64,000 nucleotides of DNA, taken from NCBI GenBank assembly GCA_030410095.1, contig JAUFRC010000001.1, forward strand, positions 632,501-696,500. The letters run 5' to 3'. The stretch comes from Paracoccus cavernae (GTDB taxonomy: Bacteria > Pseudomonadota > Alphaproteobacteria > Rhodobacterales > Rhodobacteraceae). Within the stretch, counting starts at the first letter, position 1. Each line of letters begins with the position of its first letter. Below are positions 51,262-60,706 of the stretch, in pieces. Made by a program: the position numbers and the translations under genes. The notes under the pieces were generated by a model that made no database searches, had not been told where the DNA came from, and was given only the letters and a program-made list of their open reading frames with translations.

Positions 51262-52241
51262 GATCAGGATCGGGGTCCGGCCTATGTCGCAGACGAGACC
51301 TACGATCTTTTGGCGGCGGCAGGGATCACCAATTTCGGTGCACCTGCGGGCAAACCCTGGCTCAGGGGCTTCATCGAGCGGCTGTTTCGCACCATTCATG
51401 CCAAACTGCTGCAGCGCTTTTCCGGACGTACCTTTTCCGACGTGGTGCAACGCGGCGAAAACAATCACCTAGAACGCGCATCTGTCACGCTCGAGGATCT
51501 ACTCGGGTTTCTCACGCGCTGGATTGTCGACATCTACCATCTGGAGCCACATCGAGGCCTGCATGGGATGACGCCTTATGAGGCTTGGATGGAGGCGACG
51601 GCCAATTTGCGGCCAGCAGAAATGTCGCGCCGCGAGATGCGCCACGTTTTCGGATCAAGGACAAGCGGAAATACCAGAAATCTGGCTTCCGGGTCTTCCA
51701 TCTCGACTACATGTCCGACGAACTGCATGCGCTGAATCTGCGCGAAGCGGAAATCGCGTGGTGGCCGGGCGATATCAGCGCGATCGAGGTGAAAGTCGGC
51801 CCGGACCGCTGGCTGACCGTTCCGGTCACTGACCCAAAATGGCTCGGTAAAACGCATATCGACCACAAAGCGTGGCTGATGAGCCGCCGCGAGCGCAATC
51901 GAGAGCATGAAGCGATTGCGAACCGGGCCAAATATGCGCTGGATGTCGAGTCCTATCGGCGAAAGCAACTTTCGGGCCTGCTGCCCACCATCATGACGGC
52001 ACATGAGCTGCGTCTCGAGGAGGAGCGGCATCGTCGCTACATGGACACGGCGGCCCGGCGCATGAACAGCGCCGAGCCTCGCGACCCATTCGCTGACGAG
52101 GTCGAGACAGATGCTTCGATCGCCAGCGAAATCTCCCCCACGCCGCCGGTTTCTCAGCCCCACGCCGACACCTCCGCAACTCGTCACCCGGAAGTTCCAG
52201 GCGATGATGATACTGATGATACTGATGATTTGATGGATTGA
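51262..52241 (+). pseudogene. tniA: TniA/TnsB-like transposase, C-terminal part only, one frameshift
   Basis: Catalytic-core end and Mu-type C-terminal domain: GITNFGAPAGKPWLRGFIERLFRTIH (with the Glu after GxxPWLRGxIE, third DDE residue), HLEPHRGLHGMTPYEAWME, and after a missing base near 51650 FRVFHLDYMSDELHALNLRE and LGKTHIDHKAWLMSRRERNREHE. Acidic tail with DDDTDDTDD. The N-terminal DNA-binding domains and the first two Asp residues are missing upstream of the IS, so the transposase is dead. Confidence 0.82.
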
Positions 52242-52245
52242 TCCC

Positions 52246-53234
52246 ATGCTTTTGAAAGAACGAACATCTTCCGCTTCGGCATCACCTGATCTGACCGACC
52301 TTCCGTCGCGGCTGGCCTGGCTCGATGATCGCTACCTGCGAAACGCCCGTGATGAGGCCTTCGAGGAGGGGTTGCGCGAGATCATCAAGATTGATGCCGA
52401 TGGCAAGATTATCCCCGAGCCCGTCCGTGATCCCCTGACCGGCGAGACCAAGGGCTTTGCCGTCATCGGAAATTCTGGCGACGGAAAATCAGCGATGATC
52501 CGGCGCAACCTGGCAAGGTTGGAGGGCTTCCGCGAGCGAACACCCCAGAGTGACGGCAATTACTTGGCTGTTAACGTGCCGCCCGAGGCGACGATCAAAA
52601 GCTTGGCTACAGATATCCTGGCCAAAACGGGATATGGAAAGGTGGCGAGTTCCGCGAAAGCGCATGAGCTCTGGAAGATGGTCCGGCACCGTCTGATCTT
52701 CTGTGGAATCTCGTTGCTCTGGATCGACGAGGCTCATCACCTGCTACGTGGTGGTGCCGGACGGGATCTGGCGGGCGCCCTCCAAGCCCTGAAAAAACTC
52801 ATGCAGGAAGAAAGCGGTGTCGCTGTCATTGTGTCCGGGATCCCGAAGCTTCGTGAATTGCTGCTGACCGATCCGGAGACCAGCCGCCGTTTCAAATGGC
52901 AGCGGTTGCGGCCAGTCGGGGCGGCCAGCGACGATGCGATCAACATCGCAAGGTTCGTGACCGCCTGCTGCAAGAAGATCGGGCTTCGGCCCCTGCCGAT
53001 CCGCATTTTGCGGAACGGTTGATCTTTGCATCGCATGAAGGCCTTGGCCTGAGCCTAGCTTTGGCCAAGGACAGCCTGCGGCGTGCGCTCACCGCCAGGG
53101 ACAGCCAACTTACCCTCGATCATGCCCGCCGCACATGGGAGTTGCAGCACCCTGAGCATGAAGGGCTTGGGCCTTTCGCAGCGATTGGCTGGCCAGATCT
53201 CAAGAAGTCTCTGGTCGACGCAGGATGGGCATAA
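52246..53234 (+). CDS. tniB: TniB transposition ATPase, one frameshift
   Basis: AAA+ target-immunity/activator protein of about 329 aa, related to TnsC and MuB. Walker A is GNSGDGKSAMIRRNLA and Walker B LLWIDEAHHLLRGGAG. The sensor region IVSGIPKLRELLLTDPETSRRF is followed, after a missing base near 53010, by HFAERLIFASHEGLGLSLALAKDSLRRA. It begins 5 bp after tniA and ends in a TAATG overlap with tniQ. Confidence 0.85.
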
Positions 53235-54726
53235 TGGCCGTTCTCTCGCCATATACGCCCTATGACGTTTCCGAAACGGCGCTCTCCTATGCCGCCCGGC
53301 TCTCGTTCGTTCATACCGGCATGACGATCCGGCGCCTGCTCGAAGATCTGGATCTTGGCCGCGATCGGTTCGTGAACGGCAAGCCCGAGGCCATCGAGAG
53401 CTTCGCCGAAGATGTCGGCACAGATCCACGGGAGCTATCCCGCGGCACGGTCGAACTTCTGTCGCGATATGGCCGGTTCAGGGGCGAGGACATCAGCACG
53501 GGTTTCATCTCCACCAAAATCCGCAAATTCTGCCCTCAATGCCTTATGGAGGATGGCGCCCGTGAGGTATGGAAGCATCGGCTGCTCTGGTGCTTTCAAC
53601 ATGTTGACGGATGCCCAGACCACGGGAGCCGACTGGTGGAAATTGCCGACGGCAAGGCAGCCTGCGATCTTCGCGAGGTCATCGAGGGGAGAATGGCCCT
53701 GCAAGTTTTCGACCAGACGGAGCCGCTCTCACCTCCTTCCTGGCTGATCTGGCTCTCTTCCCGTCTCGACGGGATCCACGACGCTTCCTGGCTGGCCGAT
53801 CAGACGATTGAACAGGTCATTGCCGCATCAGAGATGATCGGTGCCGTTCTTGGATATGGCCAGCATGTCCGTCTGCGCAGCCTTTCACGGACGGAAAGGT
53901 CCGATGCCGTGGAGCGGGGATTTTCGTATTATCGCGAAGGGCAGGGCGGCGTCATGGCGGTCCTTGACGAAATCCAGGCCCGATCATCGGCCCGGGCAGT
54001 TCAGGCAGGGCCTCTTGCCGTCTATGGCCGCCTTTACGACTGGCTCGACGGGGGCGCGAAGCTGATCGATCCGGGGCCAATCCGACCGCTGCTGCGTGAT
54101 CATGTCCTTTCCCATATCCCGATGGCAAAGGGCGAGGCCTGCTTGGCGAAGAGATCACGGAGCGCCGCCTGCATTCCGTCGTCAGCCTTAGCGAAACTCT
54201 CGGCATCCATCGCAAGCGATTGACGCGGCTTTTGGCAAAGCTGGGCTTGGCACCTGAGGGCGCGACCGACGCTGAGACTGGTCTGTTGACCTTTCCTGTC
54301 GGCGAGGTTGAAGTACTGCAGGAGGATGTCGAAAATGCCATTCCCTATGAGAAGGTCGCCAATTATCTCGGCGCAAGCGTCCGGCAGGTCCAGATGCTCT
54401 ATGGGGCAGGGATGATCATGCCACTTTTTCCACCTGCTGGCGCCGGAAGCGTTCGGCGATTGGTCTTCGGCAAAAGGCATCTCGACGCTTTCCTGGATCA
54501 GGTCTCGCAAGCTGATGTCCTGGATGAGGAGGCCGCCGACGGATTTGCGACAATTGCCGTTGCTTGTCAGCGGATCGGCATGATGACCCCAGATCTGATC
54601 GATGCGGTTTTCGCAGGACGGATCCGAGGGCGGCGCGATCCATCGCTTTCAGGATTTGCCGCGTTAAAGGTGCGTCTGGATGATGTCCGAAGGTTGAAGG
54701 CGGCAACGGAAATCCAGACCGCCTGA
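53234..54726 (+). CDS. tniQ: TniQ/TnsD-like target-selection protein, one frameshift
   Basis: About 497 aa. The N-terminal TniQ domain (ETALSYAARLSFVHTGMTIRR) carries a zinc-finger-like FCPQCLMEDGAREVWKHRLLWCFQHVDGCPDHG (CxxC...CxxH). The C-terminal part has LHSVVSLSETLGIHRKRLTRLLAKLGLAPEG and VANYLGASVRQVQMLYGAGM helix-turn-helix-like repeats. One base is missing near 54150. TniQ proteins direct transposition to specific sites; insertion directly behind a conserved housekeeping gene fits site selection. A diverged copy of its 3' end lies at 56727-56981. Confidence 0.85.
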
Positions 54727-54891
54727 AGCACGAAAACCAATGGAAAACCGATCAAGCCCGCGATTTCGTGGGCTTTTTGATTCTGACCGGTCGCCAAGGG
54801 TGGAAAGAACTTTGTCCCGAACTCGAGTGGATCTTTCCTCAGAGAGTTATAATGATCATTGATTTCATTGAAGAAAAATTGCCACTTGGCA
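54727..54891 (+). other. Right-end internal region of the transposon
   Basis: Contains the sub-terminal repeats with ACTTTGTCCCGAACTCG and an AT-rich spacer. A diverged copy of this region occurs at 57000-57120. Confidence 0.6.
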
Positions 54892-54912
54892 CTAACTTTC
54901 GCCCGAATTACA

Positions 54913-55364
54913 GCCTCTTACCCGTCTTGGGCGATTTTCCGTCCGCACTCTACCGGTAGGGGGCCGGTTTGAGGCAAACTGAGCGGACCTCCGGGCAGCC
55001 CAACAGGCCAGCTCTCGATTCGTGGGACCAATGATCATGGCCGGTCATCGGATCAGAATGGCCGGCTCGACGAAATCAGGTCAGGCCTACGCGCATTGTT
55101 TGCTTCGAGCGTCGCCTGACAGCCTCCGGCAGATCCGAGTTTGCGCTGCGACAGTTCTGCGGCTTTTCCCTGTTGGTGAAAACTGAAAGAAAACAATGGT
55201 AGGGGCGGCGCTTGACTGCCGGTCGCAGGGTTTGTCGAGCATCCATGCAGTGCTGGCTTCCGGATACAGGCGCTTGCTCGTTCCTATCCACGCTGCACTG
55301 GTGATCATGCTCATGTGAGCGAGCGCAACGTTTTTGCCGCTCGCTCAAGTAAGCGCCACTCTCC
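54913..55364. other. Intergenic region between transposon and gltS
   Basis: No gene recognised. An inverted repeat, GAGCGAGCG/CGCTCGCTC (about 55317-55347), lies just past the gltS stop and may end its transcript. Confidence 0.4.
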
Positions 55365-56655
55365 CTAATTTAGAAACGGGAGAGAGGTGAAAATCGACAG
55401 CACCGCGGCGTTGATGATGTCCACAAAGAATGCTCCGACCAGCGGGATGATAAGAAACGCCTTGTGCGAAGCGCCGTATTTCGAGGTGATGGCCTGCATG
55501 TTCGCCACCGCCGTGGGGGTCGCGCCCATGCCGAAGCCGCAATGGCCGACGGCGACCACGGCGGCATCGTAGTCCTTGCCCATAGCGCGGAAGGTCACCA
55601 CGCTGGCAAACACCGCCAGAACAGCGGTTTGCACCGCGAGAATCGCCAAAAGCGGAATCGCCAGATCGACCAACTCCCACAGTTTGAGCGACAGCAGAGC
55701 CATCGCGAGAAACAGCGACAGCGCGACATTGCCGATGACGTCCACGCAGCGGTCGAAGACGTTGAAGCTGAACAAGGGCGTGACCAAATTGCGCACCACC
55801 ACGCCCGTTGCCAAGGCCCAGACGAAGGTCGGAATGGTGACGGGCGCTTTGGGGAAGTTGGTCGAGATGAAGACGGAGATGTAGGACGAGGCGGCCAGAC
55901 AGACGGCGAAGAGGCTCAGGGTCTCGAGCGCGCCTTGTGCGGTGATCAGGCGCAACCGCGTCGGGTTCTCGAATTGGTAATAGGCGGTATCGATGTAGCC
56001 ATCCTCGTTGACCGGCGGCTCGTCTCCGGTGGCGTCCAGCTGCTGCTTGTCGGGGTCGCACCTGCGGAGGTGTGGCGTGTGTTGGTCAGATTGTGCTTGG
56101 CGATCAGGCGCCGAGCGACAGGTCCACCCAGCAAGCCGCCAATCACCAAACCAAACGTGGCGCAAGCAATACCCAGCGTCGTTGCACCGGTCACGCCGAG
56201 TTCTTCAAGCCGTGGCCCCCATCCCGCAGCCGTGCCGTGCCCGCCGGTCAGCGTGATCGAGCCCGTCACGAGTCCCGTCAGCGGGGGCATTCCGAACAAG
56301 GTCGCCATGGTGATGCCGGTGATGTTTTGCACCAGAATGAAAACGCCCACCACGATCGTCAACACCACCAAGGGTTTGCCGCCCGCCTTGAGTTTGCCGA
56401 AATCGGCACCTAGGCCAATGGAGGAAAAAACATCAGCATCATGGCGGTTTGCAGGTCGCCGTGGATGCTGATGACAAAGCCGAATGCGGCATGGGCGATG
56501 GTCAGAAGAATGGCTGCGACGAGCCCGCCGACGACCGGCTCTGGGATATTGAAATCGTTTAGGAATTTTACATTTCGAACCAGATAGCGGCCAACGAGGA
56601 GCACAATCGCGGCGATGATCAAAGTGTTGTAACCATCAAGAACCAAAGGGTGCAT
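55365..56655 (-). CDS. gltS: Sodium/glutamate symporter, two frameshifts
   Basis: About 430 aa. MHPLVLDGYNTLIIAAIVLLVGRYLV and FNIPEPVVGGLVAA form the first repeat. The pore-loop segment SITLTGGHGTAAGWGPRLEELG is diagnostic of GltS, and the mirrored one is AVGHCGFGMGATPTAVANMQ. Missing bases near 56412 and 56055 break the frame; 1291 nt agrees with two. The ATG at 56655 has GGGAAAGG upstream. It imports glutamate with Na+. It lies between two tniQ tails, so it may have moved with a transposon. Confidence 0.88.
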
Positions 56656-56726
56656 TTTCAAACCTTTCCCGCAGCCACGCTAACTTTCCCTCTTTTGTTA
56701 TCACGCGGGCCGGCTCATTCCAGCAT

Positions 56727-56981
56727 GCATTCGCCCCCGAACGGCCACGGAAGTGTTCGCAGACCGGCTTTTGCCAGAGGGTATCTCGACGCCTTTCCGG
56801 ATCAGGTCGCGCAGTCGCAAACTTTGGATGCCGGCGGCTGGACAATCGTGTCGAGCGCTGTCGCCTGCCAGCGGCGCGGTATGATGACCCCGATCTGGCC
56901 AATGCGGGGTTCGCGGTGTTGGAGATCCGCTGGGATGATGCCCAACGCTTGAAGGCGGCAAAGGAAACCAAGGCAGTCTGA
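56727..56981 (+). pseudogene. tniQ 3'-end remnant of a second related transposon
   Basis: Pieces in several frames (GSVRRPAFARGYLDAFPDQV, SAVACQRRGMMTP, then RWDDAQRLKAAKETKAV and stop) align with the C-terminus of the tniQ at 53234 (GSVRRLVFGKRHLDAFLDQV, IAVACQRIGMMTP, RLDDVRRLKAATEIQTA). The degree of divergence means it comes from a different element, not a recent duplication. Confidence 0.75.
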
Positions 56982-56999
56982 AGCACGAAAGCCAAAGGG

Positions 57000-57225
57000 A
57001 AGCCGATCAAGCCCGCTATACCATGGGCTTCGGGGTTCTAACCGGTCTTTCATGGTGGAAAAAACTTTGCCCCAAACTCGACCATATCTTCGTTCGCTGG
57101 GGCGTCTTTGATTTCATGGAAGAAAGAAGACCAGCTGGAAGTCGGGCATGGTCTTTGCAAGCGAATGAATTCGCAGGGATCGGGAAACGGTCCTCGTGGT
57201 TTTTCGTTGTGCCGCACGAGGCTTG
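57000..57225 (+). mobile_element. Fused right-end/left-end remnant of a second Tn7-like transposon
   Basis: 57040-57115 matches the sub-terminal right end of the first element (GGTGGAAAAAACTTTGCCCC against GGTGGAAAGAACTTTGTCCC). Directly after it, about 57145-57210 matches the sub-terminal left end (AATGAATTCGC...GGGAAACGGTCC...GGTTTTTC against ATTGAATTCGC...GGGAAACGATCC...CGTTTTTC) in the same orientation. The true termini are absent from both. It looks like a deletion scar between tandem elements or a degenerate circle-type junction. Confidence 0.65.
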
Positions 57226-57322
57226 GGCAAGCCCTGATCATCCAGTCTCGCTTGCAGGAAAAATGTCGGACGACGCAACGCATCGTTTCGCGCGCACCCC
57301 GAAACCCGCTATTGCCCTTCCG

Positions 57323-57804
57323 TCAGCCGCGTCGGGCGGCATCGATGGTGGCGACGTCGATTTTGCGCATGGTCATCATGGCGGCAAAGGCGCGTTGCGC
57401 CTCTTCGCCGCCGGCGGCAAGCGCTTCGATCAGGGTTCTGGGCGTGATCTGCCACGAGAGGCCCCATTTGTCCTTGCACCAGCCGCATTCGCTTTCCTGC
57501 CCGCCGTTGCCGACGATGGCGTTCCAGTAGTGGTCGGTTTCGGCCTGATCTTCGGTCGAGATCTGAAAGGAAAAAGCTTCGGTTTGCTTGAAGTAGGAGC
57601 CACCGTTCAGGCCGATACAGGGGATGCCGAGGACGGTGAAATCGACCGTCAGGACATCGCCCTTTTACCCGAAGGAAGATCGGCCGGTGCCTTGTGCACG
57701 GCATTGACCGACGTATCGGGGAAGACGGAGGCGTAGAAACGGGCGGCCTCCTCGGCGTCTTTGTCGTACCAGAGGCAAACGGTGTTTTTGGCGATCTGCG
57801 TCAT
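57323..57804 (-). CDS. VOC family PhnB/3-demethylubiquinone methyltransferase-like protein, one frameshift
   Basis: About 160 aa. It reads MTQIAKNTVCLWYDKDAEEA, RFYASVFPDTSVNAVHKAPAD, then GDVLTVDFTVLGIPCIGLNGG, FSFQISTEDQAETDHYWNAIV and CGWCKDKWGLSWQITPRTLIEAL, ending MRKIDVATIDAARRG. This is the PhnB-like VOC group. One base is missing near 57661 (GKKGDV). No catalytic methyltransferase motif is seen; the function is unknown. Confidence 0.8.
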
Positions 57805-57967
57805 ATGCGGTCCTCCAGTGCGTGGTGGATGGATGAGCGGACGGGGTGTGCCTGTATGATCTCGGATTGTGACGGAGGGCGGTGCGTGGCGGCGGGGTGC
57901 AAAGAAAATGTCTGTCGGCTCTTGCGCCCGCCCCATCCATTGCGGCGCGGCGGGCGCACGAGCGACA

Positions 57968-57993
57968 AAGGGCGCGGCTCGCGCCGCGCCCTT
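57968..57993 (-). terminator. Terminator of PRC-barrel protein gene
   Basis: AAGGGCGCGGC/GCCGCGCCCTT hairpin followed by TTT on the minus strand, 10 bp after the stop codon. Confidence 0.8.
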
Positions 57994-58002
57994 CATCCTG
58001 CC

Positions 58003-58525
58003 TCAAGGATTGGGCATTTCATAGGCCGGAAGCGCCTTGAGTTCGTCCTTCGTCATCGAGACATAGGCGCGCAAGTCGTTGTCGGCATTCTTGTAGACGG
58101 TGACCTGATCGGGCGAGAGCGATACGCGATGCTCGCCCAGGCCGAGGAAGCCGCCAACATCGGTCACAATGCCGGTCACCGCATTATCGGACCCGATCAC
58201 GACATCCGCGATCTCGGCGATTTTCGCATCGCTGGGGTCATAGATGTCCACGCCCTTGAGCTGGTCGGCGGTCATGGTGCCGACCTCGGTCAGGGTATAG
58301 CCCTCGGGAACCGGAATGACGATCTCGACCGGAGCATCCGCGACCGGCGCGGCATCCGTTGCGACCGGAGCCGGCGTGGCGGCCGAGGGTCGGTGGTGAC
58401 CTCTGCCTCCGCGGGCTCCATCGTGGCAGGCTCGGTCGTACCGGGGTTTCGGCCGTGCCTTGCGCAAATGCGGCGGTGCCGAGCATTGCGGTTGCGAGAA
58501 GCGGATAGAGGATGCGATCTTTCAT
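58003..58525 (-). CDS. Exported PRC-barrel domain protein, two frameshifts
   Basis: About 174 aa. The signal peptide (MKDRILYPLLATAMLGTAAFA) is followed by a Thr/Ala/Pro/Glu-rich linker (EPATMEPAEAEVTT), then a PRC-barrel: YTLTEVGTMTADQLKGVDIYD, AKIAEIADVVIGSDNAVTGIV and TDVGGFLGLGEHRVSLSPDQ. Such periplasmic PRC proteins are common stress-linked envelope proteins in alphaproteobacteria. It lies 44 bp downstream of CsbD on the same strand, possibly co-transcribed. Confidence 0.8.
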
Positions 58526-58568
58526 CGGGTTTCTCCAATGTTGGTTGCAGGGTCGGTATCCGTGGAGA

Positions 58569-58772
58569 TTACGACCGGTCCTTGTCGAAGAAGCGGTTGA
58601 TTTCGTCATTCGCGCGCTCTTTGGTCCAGCCGTACTTCTCCTGCAGTTTCCCCGAGAGCTTGTCCTGCTTGCCCGAGATTTCCGTCAGCTCGTCATCGGT
58701 CAGGTCGCCCCATTTTTCTTTGACGCTCCCTTTGAGCTGCTCCCACTTTCCTTGAATGATGTCCCAGTTCAT
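58569..58772 (-). CDS. CsbD family stress protein
   Basis: 67 aa and intact: MNWDIIQGKWEQLKGSVKEK, WGDLTDDELTEISGKQDKLS and YGWTKERANDEINRFF match CsbD-like general-stress proteins of unknown biochemical function. A perfect AAGGAGG site precedes the ATG. The neighbouring PRC-barrel gene suggests a general-stress operon. Confidence 0.92.
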   Translation of the reverse strand: MNWDIIQGKWEQLKGSVKEKWGDLTDDELTEISGKQDKLSGKLQEKYGWTKERANDEINRFFDKDRS

Positions 58773-59329
58773 GGGTTCCTCCTTGGGTTGTGTGATTGCG
58801 GTAATCGGGAAGAAAACAGGCGGGGCGGGATGGGGGTTCCGAAACGGCTGCGGGTCGAGCGTGACCGGCAAAGGCGTGGTCCCGATTTTTCCTTGATCGA
58901 CAGATGCTTATGAAAAGCATGAACTTTTTGTGAGTGCCCGCGGAATTTCACGCAAATGGACGGAGGAGGCGGGGAGGAATACGCTGGCCCGTCCGCTCGG
59001 CGCACCGGCTTTCGTGATCCTGCCGCTCGCCATTTCCGCCGCTTTCGGGAAGCGGGGCGCGGGCTTTGCGGCCCCGAAATTGATGGGATCATCCACGCGG
59101 CTTTTACACGCGGCACGATCTTTTCTGACGCTGCCGAGGCATAGGGGCGTCGTGAGGTGAGACGAAACATTCTGGTCGCAGCTTTGCCCGCGTTTCTGCC
59201 CGATTGCGTCACGGCGCGCGGCGCATTCGCTTCTGTCCCGATCCGGCTTTCGGGGCTAAGGAAGACGATGGGCCAAGCAATGGCCGCGCGGGTCTTGTCC
59301 CCGCGACGGGTTTCGCTGCGGAGACGGAT
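58773..59329. other. 557-bp region with no supported gene
   Basis: Several frames are open because of high GC, but none shows a recognisable family, a signal peptide or a good ribosome binding site. Confidence 0.35.
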
Positions 59330-59944
59330 ATGACGAAGGGCATGGGTGATCCCTTGGGCAGGATGCCCGTATTGCGGCGCCGCATGGTGCTCGCGGGGAT
59401 CGCGGGCCTTGGCGCGTTCGGTCGCTCCGCGTGGCGCGCGGAGGCCGCGCAAATGCGCACGGGCTGGGAGGCTTGGGCGCGCGATTTCCTCATGCCCGAC
59501 GGGCGCGTTGTCGATCCCGAACAGGGCGGGATCAGCCATTCCGAGGGGCAGGCCTACGGGCTTTTGCTCGCGCAGAGCTTTGGCGATGCGGAGGCTTTCG
59601 CGAGGATCGAGGGCTGGACGCGCGCCCATCTCGCCATTCGCGAAGATAGCCTTATGGCGTGGAAGTGGCAGCCCGATCGACAAGCCGCCGAGGCGACCGA
59701 CTGGCGCAATGCCACCGACGGGGACCTGCTGCGCGCCTGGGCCTTGCTGCGCGCGAGTCGCGATTCCGGTTGGCGCGGCTATGAGGAGAGCTTGCGCAGC
59801 ATCGCGCGCGATCTTGTCGCGCTTTGCCTCGCCCCCGATCCGCGTGCGCCGTCCGAACATCTGCTTTTGCCCTGAGCCGAGGCGCGGCGCGGGCGGGACC
59901 GCACCCTCGTCAATCCCTCGTATTTCATGCCGCGCGCAGGCTGA
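59330..59944 (+). pseudogene. Glycosyl hydrolase family 8 (BcsZ-like cellulase), truncated with internal stop
   Basis: A Tat/Sec-like leader (VLRRRMVLAGIAGLGAFGRSA) precedes GWEAWARDFLMPDGRVVDPEQGGISHSEGQAYGLLLAQSFGD (catalytic Glu in HSEGQ), MAWKWQP and ATDGDLLRAWALLRA (catalytic Asp). An in-frame TGA at 59873 replaces what is probably a Gly codon (LLLP-AEARRG). NPSYFMPRA then follows before coding stops, about 100-130 residues short of the family length. The end lies inside the 3' end of a convergent gene, so a deletion or inversion joined them. Intact relatives help cellulose or exopolysaccharide synthesis. Confidence 0.75.
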
Positions 59945-60464
59945 AGGGGCTGTCGCGGAACCCTTTGCGCAAGGCGAGGGTGGTTTCGGTGTAATTGTCG
60001 CTGCCCCCGCGCGAGAGGCTCATCCCCGCATCCAGCGCGCGGCTGTCCATCTGCGCGAGAAGGAACCATGCATCGTTGATGCTGCCGATTTCGGCCAGAC
60101 CGTAGAGACCGCCGAAATCCGTGGCGCGATAGCGCTCGAGCGCGATTTTTCCCCCTGCACGCAGATCGTCATTCCTGGCGGCGTCATCCTCCCATGTCTT
60201 GCCGATGGCCGGGCCGAATTTCATCACCGCGAGATCGCCGAGCGGCAGGGCATAGGTGAGGCTGGCGTAAAGCTCCTCGCCGCCGTCATAGGCGCTGGCA
60301 TTGATGCCATAGGTCAGCGCTCTGCGCTGGAGGGCGATGACGCCGCCACGGGTCTCGCGCCCGCCGTCGGCCTGCATGAAAAAGCCGTCGGCTTGGGCGG
60401 AATGGCAGGCGAGGCAGAGCAGGGTTGCAAGCGCCGGAACCGGCAAAAGCGGATATAGGGTCAT
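59925..60464 (-). CDS. Exported hypothetical protein next to GH8, probably C-terminally truncated
   Basis: 179 aa. The signal peptide (LLPVPALATLLCLACHSAQA) is followed by a beta-rich sequence (LTYGINASAYDGGEELYASLTYALPLGD, ALERYRATDFGGLYGLAE, YTETTLALRKGF). The last codons (SLRAA) overlap the decayed GH8 end. The repeated beta-strand pattern and aromatic residues suggest an outer-membrane or secreted protein tied to the polysaccharide locus (cellulose-cluster accessory). I do not recognise a named family. Confidence 0.55.
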   Translation of the reverse strand: MTLYPLLPVPALATLLCLACHSAQADGFFMQADGGRETRGGVIALQRRALTYGINASAYDGGEELYASLTYALPLGDLAVMKFGPAIGKTWEDDAARNDDLRAGGKIALERYRATDFGGLYGLAEIGSINDAWFLLAQMDSRALDAGMSLSRGGSDNYTETTLALRKGFRDSPFSLRAA

Positions 60465-60706
60465 GAAAAAGGCCGAATTCTGAAAAACGCTTCTGAATGT
60501 TTTGAAGCTGAAATGGTGTTTGGGGAGAATGCTTAATGATTGAATTTGAATGTTATCAATCAACTTCCGGCTTTGCACCCTCTTGGCAAGCCGCGTATCC
60601 GGCAGACGGATCGAGGGACCGAAGAACGTGAGCTTTGCCCGCAAGGATCGGCGTGTGGCTGAGGAGCCAATCCTTGTCGCGCCTCGTCGCTTCTGGCGCC
60701 TGAGGT

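Larger units (their letters stand above)
49970..51266 (+). mobile_element. IS3-family insertion sequence (decayed)
   Basis: Imperfect terminal inverted repeats of about 30 bp: the left end begins TGATCCTCCCCGTGAAGTGG and the right end read inward begins TGATCAGCCCCACTTGAGTG. It encodes OrfA and OrfB of IS3 type, both interrupted by insertions of roughly 45 bp. It sits inside the tniA gene. A 3-bp AGG direct repeat may flank it, depending on the exact boundary. Confidence 0.78.
49615..54912 (+). mobile_element. Tn7/Tn5053-like transposon (tniA-tniB-tniQ) with readable ends
   Basis: Terminal inverted repeats: the left end at 49615-49635 begins TGTAAATCGGGCGAAAGTTA, and the right end at 54892-54912 read inward begins TGTAATTCGGGCGAAAGTTA (one mismatch). 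Sub-terminal copies of a binding-site-like unit, ACTWTGYCCCRAACTCG, occur inverted at both ends (about 49660-49680 and 54805-54825), as expected for TniA/TnsB sites. The 5.3-kb unit holds tniA (truncated), tniB and tniQ, and no cargo genes. Both flanks show GCC beside the terminus, but I see no 5-bp target duplication. It is inserted just behind the NDUFS4-like gene. Confidence 0.75.

Noticed and set aside
54913..55080. tRNA gene as the transposon target
   Set aside because: I looked for a TPsiC arm and acceptor pairing beside both transposon ends and found none.
50024..57225. Possible CRISPR-associated Tn7-like system (Cas-guided transposon)
   Set aside because: tniA, tniB and tniQ are present but no cas genes, repeats or spacers are visible anywhere in the window; TniQ here is of the long target-binding type.
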